DNA from: Ascoidea rubescens DSM 1968
Lineage: Eukaryota > Ascomycota > Saccharomycetes > Ascoideales > Ascoideaceae
Assembly (NCBI RefSeq): GCF_001661345.1
Contig: NW_017962918.1
Span: 744,001 to 808,000, forward strand
Reading direction: 5' to 3'
Length of the DNA stretch: 64,000 bases
Each line of letters begins with the position of its first letter. The stretch's first letter is position 1. This document shows, piece after piece, positions 1 to 10,309 of this stretch. The position numbers and the translations under genes are program-made. Under the pieces are notes generated by a model. It did not search any database and was not told the origin of the DNA. It saw only the letters and a program-made list of their open reading frames with translations.

Positions 1-6
1 ACAATA

Positions 7-912
7 ATGAGTGGGAACAATGGACAGAAAACAGCCTTAATTACTGGTGCATCATCAGGAATTGGGTTTGCGGTTTCAAAAGAATTGAATAAAAGAGGGT
101 ACAAGGTATTTGCCTGCGCTAGGAGATTGGAAGCAATGAAAGAACTAGAAGAACTTGGGATTCGAACTATCAGTTGCGATGTCACAAAACAAGAGGATGT
201 CTTAAAAATGAAAGAAATAGTTGAAAAGGAAGTTAAGGGAGAGCAAGATAACAATAACGACAATGTTGGACTAGATATCTTGTACAATAACGCTGGACAG
301 TCATGCACATTCCCATCGTTTGAGGTTAGTGACGAAGCTGCTAAACAATGTTTTGAAGTAAATGTATTGGCTCCAATTCGAATTACAAGAGAATTTTCCA
401 AACTAATCATCCAAAAAAAGGGAATAATTATTTTCACTGGGTCACTAGCAGGAATCACACCATTTCCCTGGGGATCGGTCTATGGGGCAAGCAAAGCAGC
501 AATCCACCAGTACGCAGCCATTTTACACATAGAAATGAAAGGATTGGGGGTGAGAGTGTTGAACGTTGTCACTGGGGGAGTGTTGTCGAATATTGATGAT
601 AAAAGACCACTTCCAGAGGACTCTATGTTCAATTTCAAAGAGGGAATCGAGTCGATTGAAGGTAGAAAGACCATGGCAAAGAATAACCAGCCCTTGAGTG
701 CTGAGGAATATGCAAGAAGGGTGTGCAACGACATTGAGAAAAACACATACCAGTTGAACACCTACAGAGGCAAGTTTTCCAGCATCTTGAGGTTTGCAAT
801 GGGGTGGGTGCCTCGCAGCATCATGGAGTTCATCCTCCTGAAGAAGTTCATGTTGTTTCCCATCTTCAAGGTGTTGAACTCCCAGAAAGAACACAAATTC
901 AAAAGAACCTAA
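7..912 (+). CDS. AYR1: AYR1-like short-chain dehydrogenase (1-acyl-DHAP reductase family)
   Basis: A 301-residue classical SDR. The cofactor motif TGASSGIG is at residues 13-20, NNAG at 94-97, the catalytic Ser near 146 and the YGASK active site at Tyr159/Lys163. Length and the hydrophobic C-terminal third (residues about 255-290) fit yeast Ayr1, an NADPH-dependent 1-acyl-dihydroxyacetone-phosphate reductase of lipid droplets, ER and mitochondrial outer membrane (family knowledge). The ATG is only 6 bases from the window edge, so upstream sequence cannot be checked. The last 40-50 codons are clearly GC-richer than the first half, continuing into the GC-rich island after the stop. A CTG codon occurs at 838-840. 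Other SDRs of lipid metabolism are possible, so the exact substrate is inferred. Confidence 0.8.
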   Translation: MSGNNGQKTALITGASSGIGFAVSKELNKRGYKVFACARRLEAMKELEELGIRTISCDVTKQEDVLKMKEIVEKEVKGEQDNNNDNVGLDILYNNAGQSCTFPSFEVSDEAAKQCFEVNVLAPIRITREFSKLIIQKKGIIIFTGSLAGITPFPWGSVYGASKAAIHQYAAILHIEMKGLGVRVLNVVTGGVLSNIDDKRPLPEDSMFNFKEGIESIEGRKTMAKNNQPLSAEEYARRVCNDIEKNTYQLNTYRGKFSSILRFAMGWVPRSIMEFILLKKFMLFPIFKVLNSQKEHKFKRT

Positions 913-1850
913 GAAGCAAAAGCAGCATCGCTCCACTGTTGCGGGTGCAATGCATGCACACGTCATTCCACCGTTGTGTGCTTGCGAGCGTCCCGTGATC
1001 CGGCGGATCTTGTCCGTTGCCAGCCGCCGCCGCCCGTTGGGAAAGTCCCAGAAGGGCTCAGAAAAGCTGAGGAAAATCAATGGAAATTCGATGGAAAGTT
1101 CTAGCAAAACACCCTTTATTTGTGATACAGTGCCTCTGCTGCTTGTTTTCGCAAATGTATTTCTCAATCCAGAAATTTTGGGCATTTCAGTTCAGTTTTC
1201 AGTGTGATTTTCGTTGGAACCGGAGATAAAAAAAATTTTTGGTGAAATTTTCAGAGAGACCAAAAAAATTTTTTATCTAATCAGAAATAGAAATATTGCC
1301 AAATTTTATTTTCCAGATATTAATTTTCCAATTTTATTTATTGATATATCTACGGTTTCTGTCCTATATTAATAATTTGGTTTACCTTCTCAATAACTGG
1401 TTTGTTACTCTCCTGGTTTACTAATTTACTAGTTTTTAATTTGTAAAATATTTTCTCAATCACCAACCAAATATTAATCACTAAATATTCAAAGTCTCTT
1501 TGGCTCATTTTATATTCTCTGTCAAAAGAAATTTTTCAGTTCTGTTTATTTATACTATAGATCAATTTTTTCTTTTTTGTTTATTTTCAAACTGGTTTTA
1601 ATTATTAAATAATTTTGTTATTTTATTACAATAATATCTCACTCTAATACTCCATTCTCATAACAGCAATATTTACTTCTAAAGGAAACTTATTATTGTT
1701 GTCGTTATCGTTGCCATTATCAGCATCAGTGTCAGTGTCAATATCAAATTTTTAGGTTACTCTACTACACCGAAATAATTTTTCACTTTTTCATTTTATT
1801 ATTTCTTCTTACTATTATCAACCAATAGAAATATCATTATTTTTTTTAAA
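913..1850. other. Intergenic region AYR1-YDJ1
   Basis: No gene seen. About 930-1060 is GC-rich with CCG/GCC-rich blocks. From about 1200 the DNA becomes AT-rich with T tracts, and an A/T-rich run directly precedes the YDJ1 ATG. It presumably holds the YDJ1 promoter, but I could not find a convincing heat-shock element. Confidence 0.6.
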
Positions 1851-3068
1851 ATGGTTAAAGAAACTAAACTCTACGATCTATTAGGTGTTTCTCCAAATGC
1901 CACTGCAAATGAAATCAAAAAGGCTTATAGAAGAAAGGCTTTGAGTTGTCACCCTGATAAAAACCCTTCTCCTGAAGCTGCTGAACAATTCAAAGATATT
2001 ACAAGTGCTTACGAAGTTCTATCTGACGACTCTAAAAGAGATGCCTACGATCAATATGGCTCTGATGGTCCATCGATGGGTCCAGGTGGAATGGGAGGTA
2101 TGGGTGATGACATATTCTCTCAATTCTTTGGTGGGATGTTTCCTGGTGGCGCTGGTGGCCCATCCAAACCTTCTGGTCCTCAAAGAAGTAAAGATATCAA
2201 ATATAACATCTCTTGTACTTTAGAAGAACTATACAATGGTAAAACCTCCAAATTGGCTTTAAACAAAACTATCATCTGTAAATCCTGTAAGGGTATTGGT
2301 GGTAAAGCAGGATCAGTTAAGACATGTACAAGCTGTCATGGTTCTGGTTACAAATTCGTGACAAAACAAATGGGTCCAATCATTCAAAGAATTCAAGCCC
2401 CTTGTGATGCTTGTTATGGTGAAGGTGAAACTATTGACCCAAGAAATAGATGTGCTCATTGTAAGGGTAAAAAAGTTGACAGCGAAAGAAAAATCTTGGA
2501 AGTTGTAATCAAACCAGGTATGAAAGCTGGTGAAACAGTTGTATTTCAAGGTGAAGGTGACCAAGGTCCAAACATCATTCCCGGTGATGTTATCTTTGTG
2601 ATTGATGAGAAAAAACACGAAAGATTTACAAGAAAGGACTCTAATTTGTTTTATAACTGCACTGTTGATTTATTAACCGCTTTAGCTGGTGGTCAAGTTG
2701 CTATTAAAGATTTACATAACGGCTGGATAAAAGTTAATATTTTGCCTGGCGAAGTTATTAAACCTGGTGCACTAAAAGTCATTGAAGAGCAAGGTATGCC
2801 AATAAAGAATCATCCAGGCAGCTTTGGACATTTATTTGTCAAATTTGAAATTGACTTCCCCAATGATAATTTTGCAGATGATGATAAATTGAAATTATTA
2901 GAAAGTATATTACCACCAAGAAAGAAAGTGACTTTCCCAAAGAATGCTAATATCAAAGATGTTATCTTAACAGAGGTCGATCCATTGAAACATGAAAAGA
3001 GAAGAGGCGGATACGAGGATGAAGATGATTATCCACAGGGTGAAGGAGTTCAATGTTCTTCTCAATAG
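1851..3068 (+). CDS. YDJ1: Type I Hsp40 co-chaperone Ydj1
   Basis: A 405-residue class A J-protein that stimulates Hsp70 (Ssa) ATPase and delivers clients for folding and organelle import. The J domain spans residues 6-70 with the HPD motif at 34-36. A Gly/Met/Phe-rich linker covers about 74-105. Four CxxCxGxG-type zinc motifs begin at Cys143, Cys159, Cys185 and Cys201, followed by the substrate-binding C-terminal domains. The protein ends in Cys-Ser-Ser-Gln, a CaaX farnesylation box like the CASQ end of S. cerevisiae Ydj1, so attachment to ER and other membranes is expected. The fourth zinc motif is degenerate (CAHCKGKK), as is usual in Ydj1. Length is almost identical to the 409 residues of the Saccharomyces protein. 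The ATG follows an A-rich leader. Identity is near certain. Confidence 0.96.
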   Translation: MVKETKLYDLLGVSPNATANEIKKAYRRKALSCHPDKNPSPEAAEQFKDITSAYEVLSDDSKRDAYDQYGSDGPSMGPGGMGGMGDDIFSQFFGGMFPGGAGGPSKPSGPQRSKDIKYNISCTLEELYNGKTSKLALNKTIICKSCKGIGGKAGSVKTCTSCHGSGYKFVTKQMGPIIQRIQAPCDACYGEGETIDPRNRCAHCKGKKVDSERKILEVVIKPGMKAGETVVFQGEGDQGPNIIPGDVIFVIDEKKHERFTRKDSNLFYNCTVDLLTALAGGQVAIKDLHNGWIKVNILPGEVIKPGALKVIEEQGMPIKNHPGSFGHLFVKFEIDFPNDNFADDDKLKLLESILPPRKKVTFPKNANIKDVILTEVDPLKHEKRRGGYEDEDDYPQGEGVQCSSQ

Positions 3069-3323
3069 AGGTAAATTAATATAAAATTTTATTATTTCAT
3101 TTTTTTAGTTATTTCCTTTTCTGTCTTTTTACTTTATTTTAGTGGTTTTAATACAATTCATATAACTCATTTATTTTTATCGAATATCATTAAAAATATC
3201 ATTTTAATAAATTATTATTATTATTAAAAAAAAACCAAAAAAAAAACATGAGTAAATATGAAACTATACGATAGGATGGATTTAATTACAAGCGTAATTG
3301 AAGTATATACACAAGTAGATTAA

Positions 3324-3367
<44 letters not shown>

Positions 3368-3581
3368 ATTTAAAAAAACCAAAACGAAAAGAAACAAAAA
3401 AACAGAAAAATAATGGTAATCAATAATGTAATAAAATCAAGGTAAATAGGAATGAATTTGGATTTACTTAAAAAAAGTTTTAGGAATTTTGAGAATAATA
3501 TTAATATTAATATAAAAGTAAGAAAAGAGATTTTTTCTTTATCTTTATCTTTATCTTTTACTTGGTCATTTATTTGCTTAT
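3069..3581. other. Convergent intergenic region YDJ1/PAM17
   Basis: The two genes end facing each other. The region is very AT-rich with A and T tracts suitable for 3' end formation on both strands. It contains a TAAA tetranucleotide tract (3322-3365) and a short CTTTAT repeat (about 3536-3557). No gene seen. Confidence 0.6.
3322..3365. repeat. (TAAA)n microsatellite
   Basis: About eleven perfect tandem copies of a TAAA/AAAT unit in the 3' flank shared by YDJ1 and PAM17. Confidence 0.9.
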
Positions 3582-4172
3582 TTAAACAAACTCTTTAGCT
3601 TTTCTTTTATAAGTATTGCAATCTCTTAACCATTGACGGTAGTCTTTTAAACTATAGATCTTTTCTCCATAATAGTCAGGAACAGGATTGGCAAAACTTT
3701 GTCTTGAAGCATCGACTCGATTATTAATAATATGATTTAAAAAAGTTTTATTTTTCTTATTGAACTCATTCAAGATTTTTTTATTCTTCATTTTAAAAAC
3801 AATCGAGCCTAAAGTTGGACCGAGGAGATAACATAAACCTGTGCAACTTGAAAAACCAATTGTAAAGATAACTAGAGGGTCAAAACCAAAGATCATTTGA
3901 GTGGGATCAATTTCAATTTGAGCAATGTATGCAAAGGATAAGGCAGAACCTAAGACGGCTGTAGCAATTGAAGAGGTAAAATTAAGACCTCTTTGTTGTT
4001 TTCTCAAAGTCAAGAACTCATCCCAATTTATGCCACTTTCTTGGACACTATTACTGTTGAGGTTCTTTTGTATCTTGGTTGAAGTCTTTGGAATAGAAGC
4101 CAAAGTCTTTGAGTGTGAAGAAAACAAACGCAATCCTCGATTGGAGGTTGTAAGACCGATTCTTGAAAGCAT
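3582..4172 (-). CDS. PAM17: Presequence-translocase motor subunit Pam17
   Basis: A 196-residue protein (197 in S. cerevisiae) of the mitochondrial inner membrane. It organises the Pam16-Pam18 part of the TIM23 import motor. The ATG at 4172 opens a typical matrix presequence (MLSRIGLTT..., rich in Arg/Ser and lacking acids). The frame stays open 19 codons further up but without an ATG. Two membrane segments lie at about residues 70-95 and 105-130. The family signatures EIDPTQMIFGFDP, NNRVDASRQSF and NPVPDYYGEKI are all visible, as is the Lys-rich C-terminus. The gene converges with YDJ1 and is divergent from CDC28 across a 1.35 kb spacer. Confidence 0.95.
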   Translation of the reverse strand: MLSRIGLTTSNRGLRLFSSHSKTLASIPKTSTKIQKNLNSNSVQESGINWDEFLTLRKQQRGLNFTSSIATAVLGSALSFAYIAQIEIDPTQMIFGFDPLVIFTIGFSSCTGLCYLLGPTLGSIVFKMKNKKILNEFNKKNKTFLNHIINNRVDASRQSFANPVPDYYGEKIYSLKDYRQWLRDCNTYKRKAKEFV

Positions 4173-5522
4173 ATTGGAAACAGAAAACAAAACAGCTGCA
4201 CCACAAATCGCACCCACAGCAGTCACCACAAATCAATCACTACAAGAAGCAGAAGAAGCAGAAGAAGCAAAAGAAGCATTTTCCTACAAAGCTTTTTATT
4301 ACAAAAAAGGCCGGGTAAGCATAAGCCACAGCACACTCGAGGGAGGTGAAAGGCGGTGCTGTTGCTGCTCCACGAATAGCCTCTTTGGAACAGAGATATA
4401 CTCTGGTGGTTTTGGTGTTGAAGGAGTGTTGGAGTTAGTGGAGCTGGTGGAGTTGGTGCTGGATGATGCTGTTGGTGCAAGAAACAGAGCCTGGAAAGGC
4501 CACAAACAGAGCTACTGGAGTTGACCTGGTGCTGTTTCTCGCTGCTGGCGCTGTGCGACTGTGTTTGAATCTCAAATGAGGTCCAATGTCATGAAATGGT
4601 CTAGTGTATAGCTCGGTTTGACATTCACAACCTGCAAATTCAGCTTCGATTCATTCCTCTCCTGTTTACTTTATCTCCCTTGCTTGTTCATTGCCATAAC
4701 ACTTATCCCCAAAGCAGTAGTTTTAAAGGTTTTTGGTTTTAAGGTCTGAATTCAACGATGATACTGTGAAACTTTGGGAGAGACCCACATAATCTTCAGA
4801 ATTCCAACAGACTTGCCATTTTCATTATAAATAAGTTTAAAATGGCTTTATGTTTCTTATCTAACGGAAATACTTCATTCTTCGGGGAGTTTTACATCAT
4901 TTTGATGTCTTCTTCATTCTTTTCAAAGAATTTTTGACCCATCTTTAGAGCAAGTTGAAGTGTTCCCAGAACCTTTTTAAATTACAATTTCAACAAAATT
5001 TCAAAACAGTTTCAAAACAATTTCAAAGTTTTTTTGTTTGTTTTGTTGTTGCTTTTCTTCTTAAATATGTTCTCTTGTAAATCTTTGAAATTATAACATT
5101 TGTAAAAAATGCAAATTTGCACTCTTTTTTTTTGGATAGTGATGTTTACGTTTATCCAAATTTTTTTTTCTTTTCTTTCACTATTTGATATTTAAAAAAT
5201 AATTATTTTGATGGGAATTATAACAACTTCTTTTTTAATTCATTCTATTTAACTAAACATTCTTTCTCTTTAACCAAATAACTGAGTTAGTCAATTACCA
5301 TTTCATTCTTAATATCTCGGTTGTTTTTTTACTATATATTCTATTATATCCACAGCTTTATACTACTTTTGGGTTTTCTTTTCACAACTTACTATACTCC
5401 TTTGCACTTTTTCTATATAAAGCTCTTTTATCATCAACAATCATTTAGTAATCCAATAATCCACTCTTGTTTCACTAATCTATTCAAATAATTCATCATA
5501 ATTACTCATTAATCTCACTAAA
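4173..5522. other. Divergent intergenic region PAM17/CDC28
   Basis: No independent gene supported; open frames in 4200-4530 are mirror images of a GAAGCA/CTT-rich repeat (about 4240-4280). From 4700 on it is AT-rich with long T tracts. A TATATAAAG element at 5414-5422 lies about 100 bases before the CDC28 ATG. Confidence 0.55.
5414..5422 (+). promoter_or_regulatory. TATA-like element of CDC28
   Basis: TATATAAAG about 100 bases upstream of the CDC28 start codon, a usual yeast TATA-to-ATG distance. Assignment is by position only. Confidence 0.45.
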
Positions 5523-6625
5523 ATGCCTGAGTTATCTGATTATCAAAGACTTGAAAAAGTTGGTGAAGGTATGCCTCTTTAATTTTTACACAAACCATCA
5601 GCAAATCCATCACATATCACTTATTACAACGTATGTTAATTCATCACATTACAAATAACTAACTAACATAATCTCTCTCATTATTTTTTTTTTTTGTTCT
5701 TTCTTTCTCTTGATTTCCTTTAGGTACCTACGGTGTCGTTTACAAGGCCTTGGACACAAAACATAATAACAGAATTGTTGCTTTGAAAAAAATTCGTTTG
5801 GAATCTGAAGACGAAGGTGTTCCATCAACTGCTATAAGAGAAATCTCTCTATTAAAAGAATTGAAAGATGACAACATTGTTAGACTTTACGATATCGTTC
5901 ACTCCGATTCTCATAAATTATATCTAGTCTTTGAGTTTCTTGATTTAGACTTGAAAAAATATATGGAAAGCATTCCTTCAGATTCTGGCCTAGGCTCAGG
6001 GATGGTCAAAAGATTCATGATGCAATTAATCAAAGGTATATGCTACTGCCATTCCCACAGAATTCTCCATCGTGATTTAAAACCTCAAAATTTACTTATC
6101 GACAAAGAAGGTAATTTAAAACTTGGTGATTTTGGGTTAGCCAGAGCTTTTGGTGTTCCATTAAGAGGCTACACTCATGAAGTTGTTACTCTTTGGTATA
6201 GAGCTCCTGAAATCTTACTAGGCGCAAAACAATATTCAACTGGTGTTGATATGTGGTCAATTGGGGCAATCTTTGCTGAAATGGTCAATAGAAAACCTTT
6301 ATTCCCTGGAGACTCTGAGATTGATCAAATCTTTTGTATTTTCAGATTATTGGGTACACCAACTGAAGATATTTGGCCAGATATTTATCGCTTGCCTGAC
6401 TTTAAACCAACTTTTCCAAAATGGTCAAAAAGAGACCTAAAAACTGCTTTACCAACTTTAGATAATGATGGCATCAATTTGTTAGAAAAATTATTGTACT
6501 ACGATCCAGTTGGTAGAATTAGTGCCAAAAGAGCTTTGATTCATCCTTACTTTATGGAAGATAATGAACCAAGAAATATCCAAATGCAACACTCTTTACC
6601 AATAGGTACTACTGCCTATAGTTGA
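5523..6625 (+). CDS. CDC28: Cyclin-dependent kinase Cdc28/Cdk1 (one intron)
   Basis: Exons are 5523-5568 and 5724-6625, giving 315 residues. The 155-base intron starts GTATGC, ends TTTAG and has a TAACTAAC branch site at about 5660-5667. It splits the Gly codon of the glycine-rich loop, restoring GEGTYG at residues 14-19 with the inhibitory Tyr18. Other landmarks are catalytic Lys37, the PSTAIRE helix at 49-55, HRDLKPQN from 131, DFG at 151-153 and activation-loop Thr166 in [13 protein letters not shown]. Cdk1 drives Start, S phase and mitosis with its cyclins. Sequence is very close to S. cerevisiae Cdc28 (298 residues), with a slightly longer C-terminal tail. Without the first exon the kinase would lack its loop, so the splice model is firm. 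Confidence 0.97.
5569..5723 (+). other. CDC28 intron
   Basis: GTATGC donor, ACTAAC-type branch site about 57 bases before the acceptor, T-rich tract and TTTAG acceptor. Joining restores the conserved [10 protein letters not shown] sequence in frame. Confidence 0.93.
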
Positions 6626-6931
6626 TGATTTCAAATGATCTTAAATACCTTTTTTATATATACTCTTGTTTATCTTTTTTTTTTTTTTGCAACTTGAAGA
6701 TTACCACCCATTACACTTGTTACCTTTTTTACTATCAACTAAAATGCCACTCATTTATTATATCCACTCACTCACTCATTTTTACAAATTCTTAAACTTT
6801 TGATTATTATTCGAATATATACATTTATATATTGGTCTTGTTTTAATAAATCGATTTCCAATAAACTTATTTTCATCATGTATATATTTATCAATATTAA
6901 AGTATAGATATTATTGATCATATATATATAT

Positions 6932-7993
6932 TTAGTTGGTCTTTGGTTTTTCTTCACCAGAAGCTAATCTTGCTTTCTTTCGTAAAGCTCTTCTTCTGAT
7001 ATCTTTATGCATATTATAATTGAGTTTGTTTGCAATTTTGCTATAAACTCCAACAGTATTTTCAATAGACCAATGCATTAAAGCATGAGACCAAAAAGGT
7101 GTTGAAGTCATATATCTTTCTTGAGCACCACATCTTTTATTCCAGTTATTTAAAGATGCCGAAACAAATTTTTTTGGTGTTGGAATCATGAAGGAACTCC
7201 TTCTGATTTTGGACATTTTTGAAGTAACTAGATAAGAAAGTAAACATGAGACGTCAATGTTATAGCCTGCTAATTCTGCTGATAAAGAATTTGACCAATT
7301 TTGTAAAAAGGCCTTTGAACCCGAATAAACAGAGAGGTATGGAGTTGGAAGTAAGCCAGAAAATGAGCCCATTGTTAGGATTAAACCCTTTTTAGCTTTT
7401 TTTGATTGAATTGTTCTTTTGATATTATCTTGAACGATTTTTGTGAATTTTAAAGTGGAAACACAGTTGATATTAATGATGCTGTTCAATTCAGTTTCAT
7501 CGATTTCCTCAAATGGGACAGGAATTGAATGAGATTGACCAACATTGTTGATCAAGATAGTAATTGGGATACCGTTAATTGATTGGCTAATGGAGTTGAT
7601 ATATTGGTCGATGTTTGAGGCATCGTAGGTTAGAATTTTTGTATGAACTTGAAAATTATTTTGAATATCGGTTGATAGCTGAGCTAATTTTGATTCAGTT
7701 CTTGAGGCTAATAGAATGTTGAAGCCCTTTTTGGCCAATTGTAAAGCGAATTCCTTTCCAATGCCATCGGAAGCCCCAGTAACAACAGCCCAGCAGTCTT
7801 TATCTTTTGATTGATAGTTTTTGTAGTTGACACTTGGGAAGATGGTTAAATCTAGGACCAAAGATAGAAAGGACAAAGTAAGAGTTGTTAATTTCCAGGT
7901 TCCAGCTAAGAAAATCAAGAAGAGTAGAGAATTGATTGAATTGTTATCTGTGATCTTGAAGAAAGAGGATAGATCTGAGCAAAAGGACGACAT
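6932..7993 (-). CDS. IFA38: Very-long-chain 3-ketoacyl-CoA reductase
   Basis: A 353-residue ER membrane SDR that reduces 3-ketoacyl-CoA in the fatty-acid elongation cycle, supplying very long chains for sphingolipids. An N-terminal membrane segment (about residues 20-50) precedes the Rossmann motif TGASDGIG (72-79), NNVG (149-152), Ser210 and the YSGSK active site with Tyr223 and Lys227. Family-specific stretches such as NNVGQSHSIPVPF, SYLVTSKMSKIRRSS and RCGAQERY match S. cerevisiae Ifa38 (347 residues). The C-terminus is basic but ends EEKPKTN, not the KKxx-like retrieval end of the Saccharomyces protein. It converges with CDC28 across about 306 AT-rich bases (6626-6931) in which I see no gene. 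Confidence 0.95.
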   Translation of the reverse strand: MSSFCSDLSSFFKITDNNSINSLLFLIFLAGTWKLTTLTLSFLSLVLDLTIFPSVNYKNYQSKDKDCWAVVTGASDGIGKEFALQLAKKGFNILLASRTESKLAQLSTDIQNNFQVHTKILTYDASNIDQYINSISQSINGIPITILINNVGQSHSIPVPFEEIDETELNSIININCVSTLKFTKIVQDNIKRTIQSKKAKKGLILTMGSFSGLLPTPYLSVYSGSKAFLQNWSNSLSAELAGYNIDVSCLLSYLVTSKMSKIRRSSFMIPTPKKFVSASLNNWNKRCGAQERYMTSTPFWSHALMHWSIENTVGVYSKIANKLNYNMHKDIRRRALRKKARLASGEEKPKTN

Positions 7994-8281
7994 TTTGGAA
8001 ATGCAATTACTCTCTGAGAAGTTTGTAGATTATAACCAGTTGGAAAGGTTTACTGAGGGCTCAGCGATTGCTTTTGAGCTATCGCTTTAGAGTTGGGCGG
8101 TGAGGACGCTGATAGGCTGGAAGAAAGCTACATTTTGGGTGCTGTTGAAAGATATCGAGAAAATTCGTTATACTTGTATTGAAAAGTAAGAAAGAGTATC
8201 ATAAATAGAAATCATAAGTTATAAAGGGAAGAAAGAGAAAGAGAAAGGGAATAGCAATTATCCTAGGCAATGGAAGCAAGC

Positions 8282-8830
8282 TTACATGTGTCTTTGAACA
8301 TCATCAAGATCCTTTTGGTAGTTGGCTTTTTGGGATCTGGTGGTTCTTCCTTGAGGTTGACCATAAGCATCTTGGTTTGAGGTACGTGCGTTCTTTTGGC
8401 CTAAGAGATTGTTGTTGTATTGGTCATTTTGGCCACCTAAAACATCAGGTTGGATGTTAGTTGAACCAGCACCATATTGGGTGGGAATATCATTTGTACG
8501 TTGAGATTGGTGGACTTTGTTGGTTGGATCGTATTTGTGATTGGAACCAGTGTTTAAGCCTTGGTTACCCAAAACACCTACACCAGAAGAACCGGCGTTA
8601 GTTGAAGGATTGTTCCAATCTTTTTTGTTGTGGGATGGTTGGGTGGTGGAACCATTGAAACCAGTGGTTGCATCGTACTTGTCAGTAGTAGAGAATTGTT
8701 GGTCGTACTTAGATGGTTTGGTGGTGTGGGTTGAGTCGTGAAGTGTGTCATGATGTGTGTCATGAGTTTCATGAGTGTGATCGTTTTTGTCACTTAATTT
8801 GTTTTGGATTTTGTTCATGATACCAGACAT
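8282..8830 (-). CDS. Hydrophilin/dehydrin-like disordered protein
   Basis: A 182-residue, strongly hydrophilic protein without Cys and with almost no long hydrophobic stretch. It is rich in Asn, Gln, Thr, Asp, Gly and His. The N-terminus MSGIMNKIQNKLSDKNDH resembles the short amphipathic start of fungal dehydrin-like and LEA-like stress proteins. It is followed by a His/Asp/Thr repeat (residues 18-37, HxTHDTHHDT type). There are repeated KYD motifs near 42, 52 and 100, and Gly/Asn-rich stretches. Codon choice is more even than in neighbours, as expected for an expressed gene. No enzymatic domain is visible. A desiccation or stress role is inference from composition only. It is tandem to IFA38 with 288 bases between them, in which I see no gene. 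Confidence 0.7.
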   Translation of the reverse strand: MSGIMNKIQNKLSDKNDHTHETHDTHHDTLHDSTHTTKPSKYDQQFSTTDKYDATTGFNGSTTQPSHNKKDWNNPSTNAGSSGVGVLGNQGLNTGSNHKYDPTNKVHQSQRTNDIPTQYGAGSTNIQPDVLGGQNDQYNNNLLGQKNARTSNQDAYGQPQGRTTRSQKANYQKDLDDVQRHM

Positions 8831-10309
8831 TTTGAGATAAGGTGGGTTGAATTGAGTTGGGTTGAGTTGAGTTAGACTAAGATAATCAAAGTAATAGTAT
8901 TTCAGATATTGTAAGTATAAGAAATTCTAAGATGATGAGATAGAGAAAAAAAAAAAGAAGGAGAAATAATGAGGAGTTGAGATCTTTTTATATTAAATTT
9001 TTGCAATTCAATTGATTCAATTAGTGTGATACTGGGCTATTTTTGTTTTGCTTTGGAAAGCACCTTATATCACCATGTTTCATGGTTTGAAACTCAATTG
9101 ATAATTGCTATTCCCCAAAATAATCAAGAATAAGTATGGGAGCACTTCTTGTTATTGTGATTTAATTGAATGAAGATGCGTATTGGTGGTGATGTTTAGT
9201 ATTAAAAATAAGAGTTGAATTACAACTGAACTTGTAATCGACCTGGAGCAAGATTTCTTTTTGTTGGAGCAATTGAGTTATTTGCGAGACCTCAAAGGGC
9301 TCAAGCAGTTGTCAGTCATTGAGGGAATACTTGCTAAATCGTTGCTAATCGCCAGAGCTAGTCCATAATCACTTGTTTCTCAACAGAACTACTTGTATCA
9401 TTGGCAGCACTGTGTTGATTCGATACTTTCGATACTTATTGGTCCGAACCTGAAAGAAGCAAACAAAACCAGAGGAAGATCCTGTTTGCGAACACACTGA
9501 AACTGTTCGCCATGAGGCCTTTCTTGCTAGCAAACAGAAAATAGCAATCGAACGAGATGCGTGCTCAGATCTTCGCAGAGAAAGAGCGGTGTTCGTCACC
9601 TGTTCGCTATGTCCGTTTTGTAGATTTGAATCTCCAAAAAAAACATCAGCAATGGAAATTCGATCCAATTGAATCAAAAAGCAGGAGAAGGCGAGCTGGT
9701 GTTTGCTTTGTGAAAAAGAAACACCTAAGCTAGATCCAAAACGTTTGGGAGTGCAATTGAACTTGTACTGGCAATTAAACAGGCTGACCTGGCACTTCTC
9801 GCTGTCGAATCTGTCCCAGCCCCATGTCGCAAAGAGTCGAGCTGGAGGCAGCTCTGAAGCGACAACAAGCCAGAGCTGCAAAACACATTCAGCAGAAAAC
9901 ACTCAACTCCAGGAAACTGTGGCAGACTTTAGGTCATCACTTTTTCATGGGCTCAACAACGACGCAGCGCTGGAGCCTAGAAAGCAATGGTTTTAAAGCT
10001 GCCATCCAACTTTTTTATCATGGGAAAAAAGAAGAACTTGCTCTCGATCAAACCCAGCCTGGCCACCACATTGATTACCAGCCCAGCAAGCCCCAGAGAG
10101 CACACATGGAACTGGTGGCAGCCTACGAGCAGGTTTCGATCTGTGTTATTATTATCATTATTGGTGGTTGTGGCAAAATGAGAAAAAAAAACCGTTTTGC
10201 TGTTTTTGTGCTTCGGCCCAGGGCGGGTAACACGACTTTTATTAGGTCTTTTTCTCTTTTGGGACGCTCTTATAATGCGTCTTCACAGAGGGAGTTTGGT
10301 GCTTTCGCC
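8831..10309. other. Intergenic region hydrophilin/insulysin-like peptidase
   Basis: A 1.5 kb spacer. The first 500 bases are AT-rich and presumably the promoter of the hydrophilin-like gene; from about 9400 to the peptidase stop the DNA is GC-richer. Overlapping open frames of 60-215 codons on both strands show no recognisable protein and are best read as by-products of base composition. Confidence 0.5.
10224..10230 (+). promoter_or_regulatory. Possible Reb1 site
   Basis: CGGGTAA, the core Reb1 consensus, about 80 bases beyond the stop codon of the minus-strand peptidase gene. Reb1 can act as a roadblock terminator in S. cerevisiae. A single 7-base match is weak evidence. Confidence 0.25.

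Noticed and set aside
3925-4524. A 199-codon plus-strand frame antisense to PAM17
   Set aside because: Mirror frame of the real gene extended through a GAAGCA repeat; no independent support.
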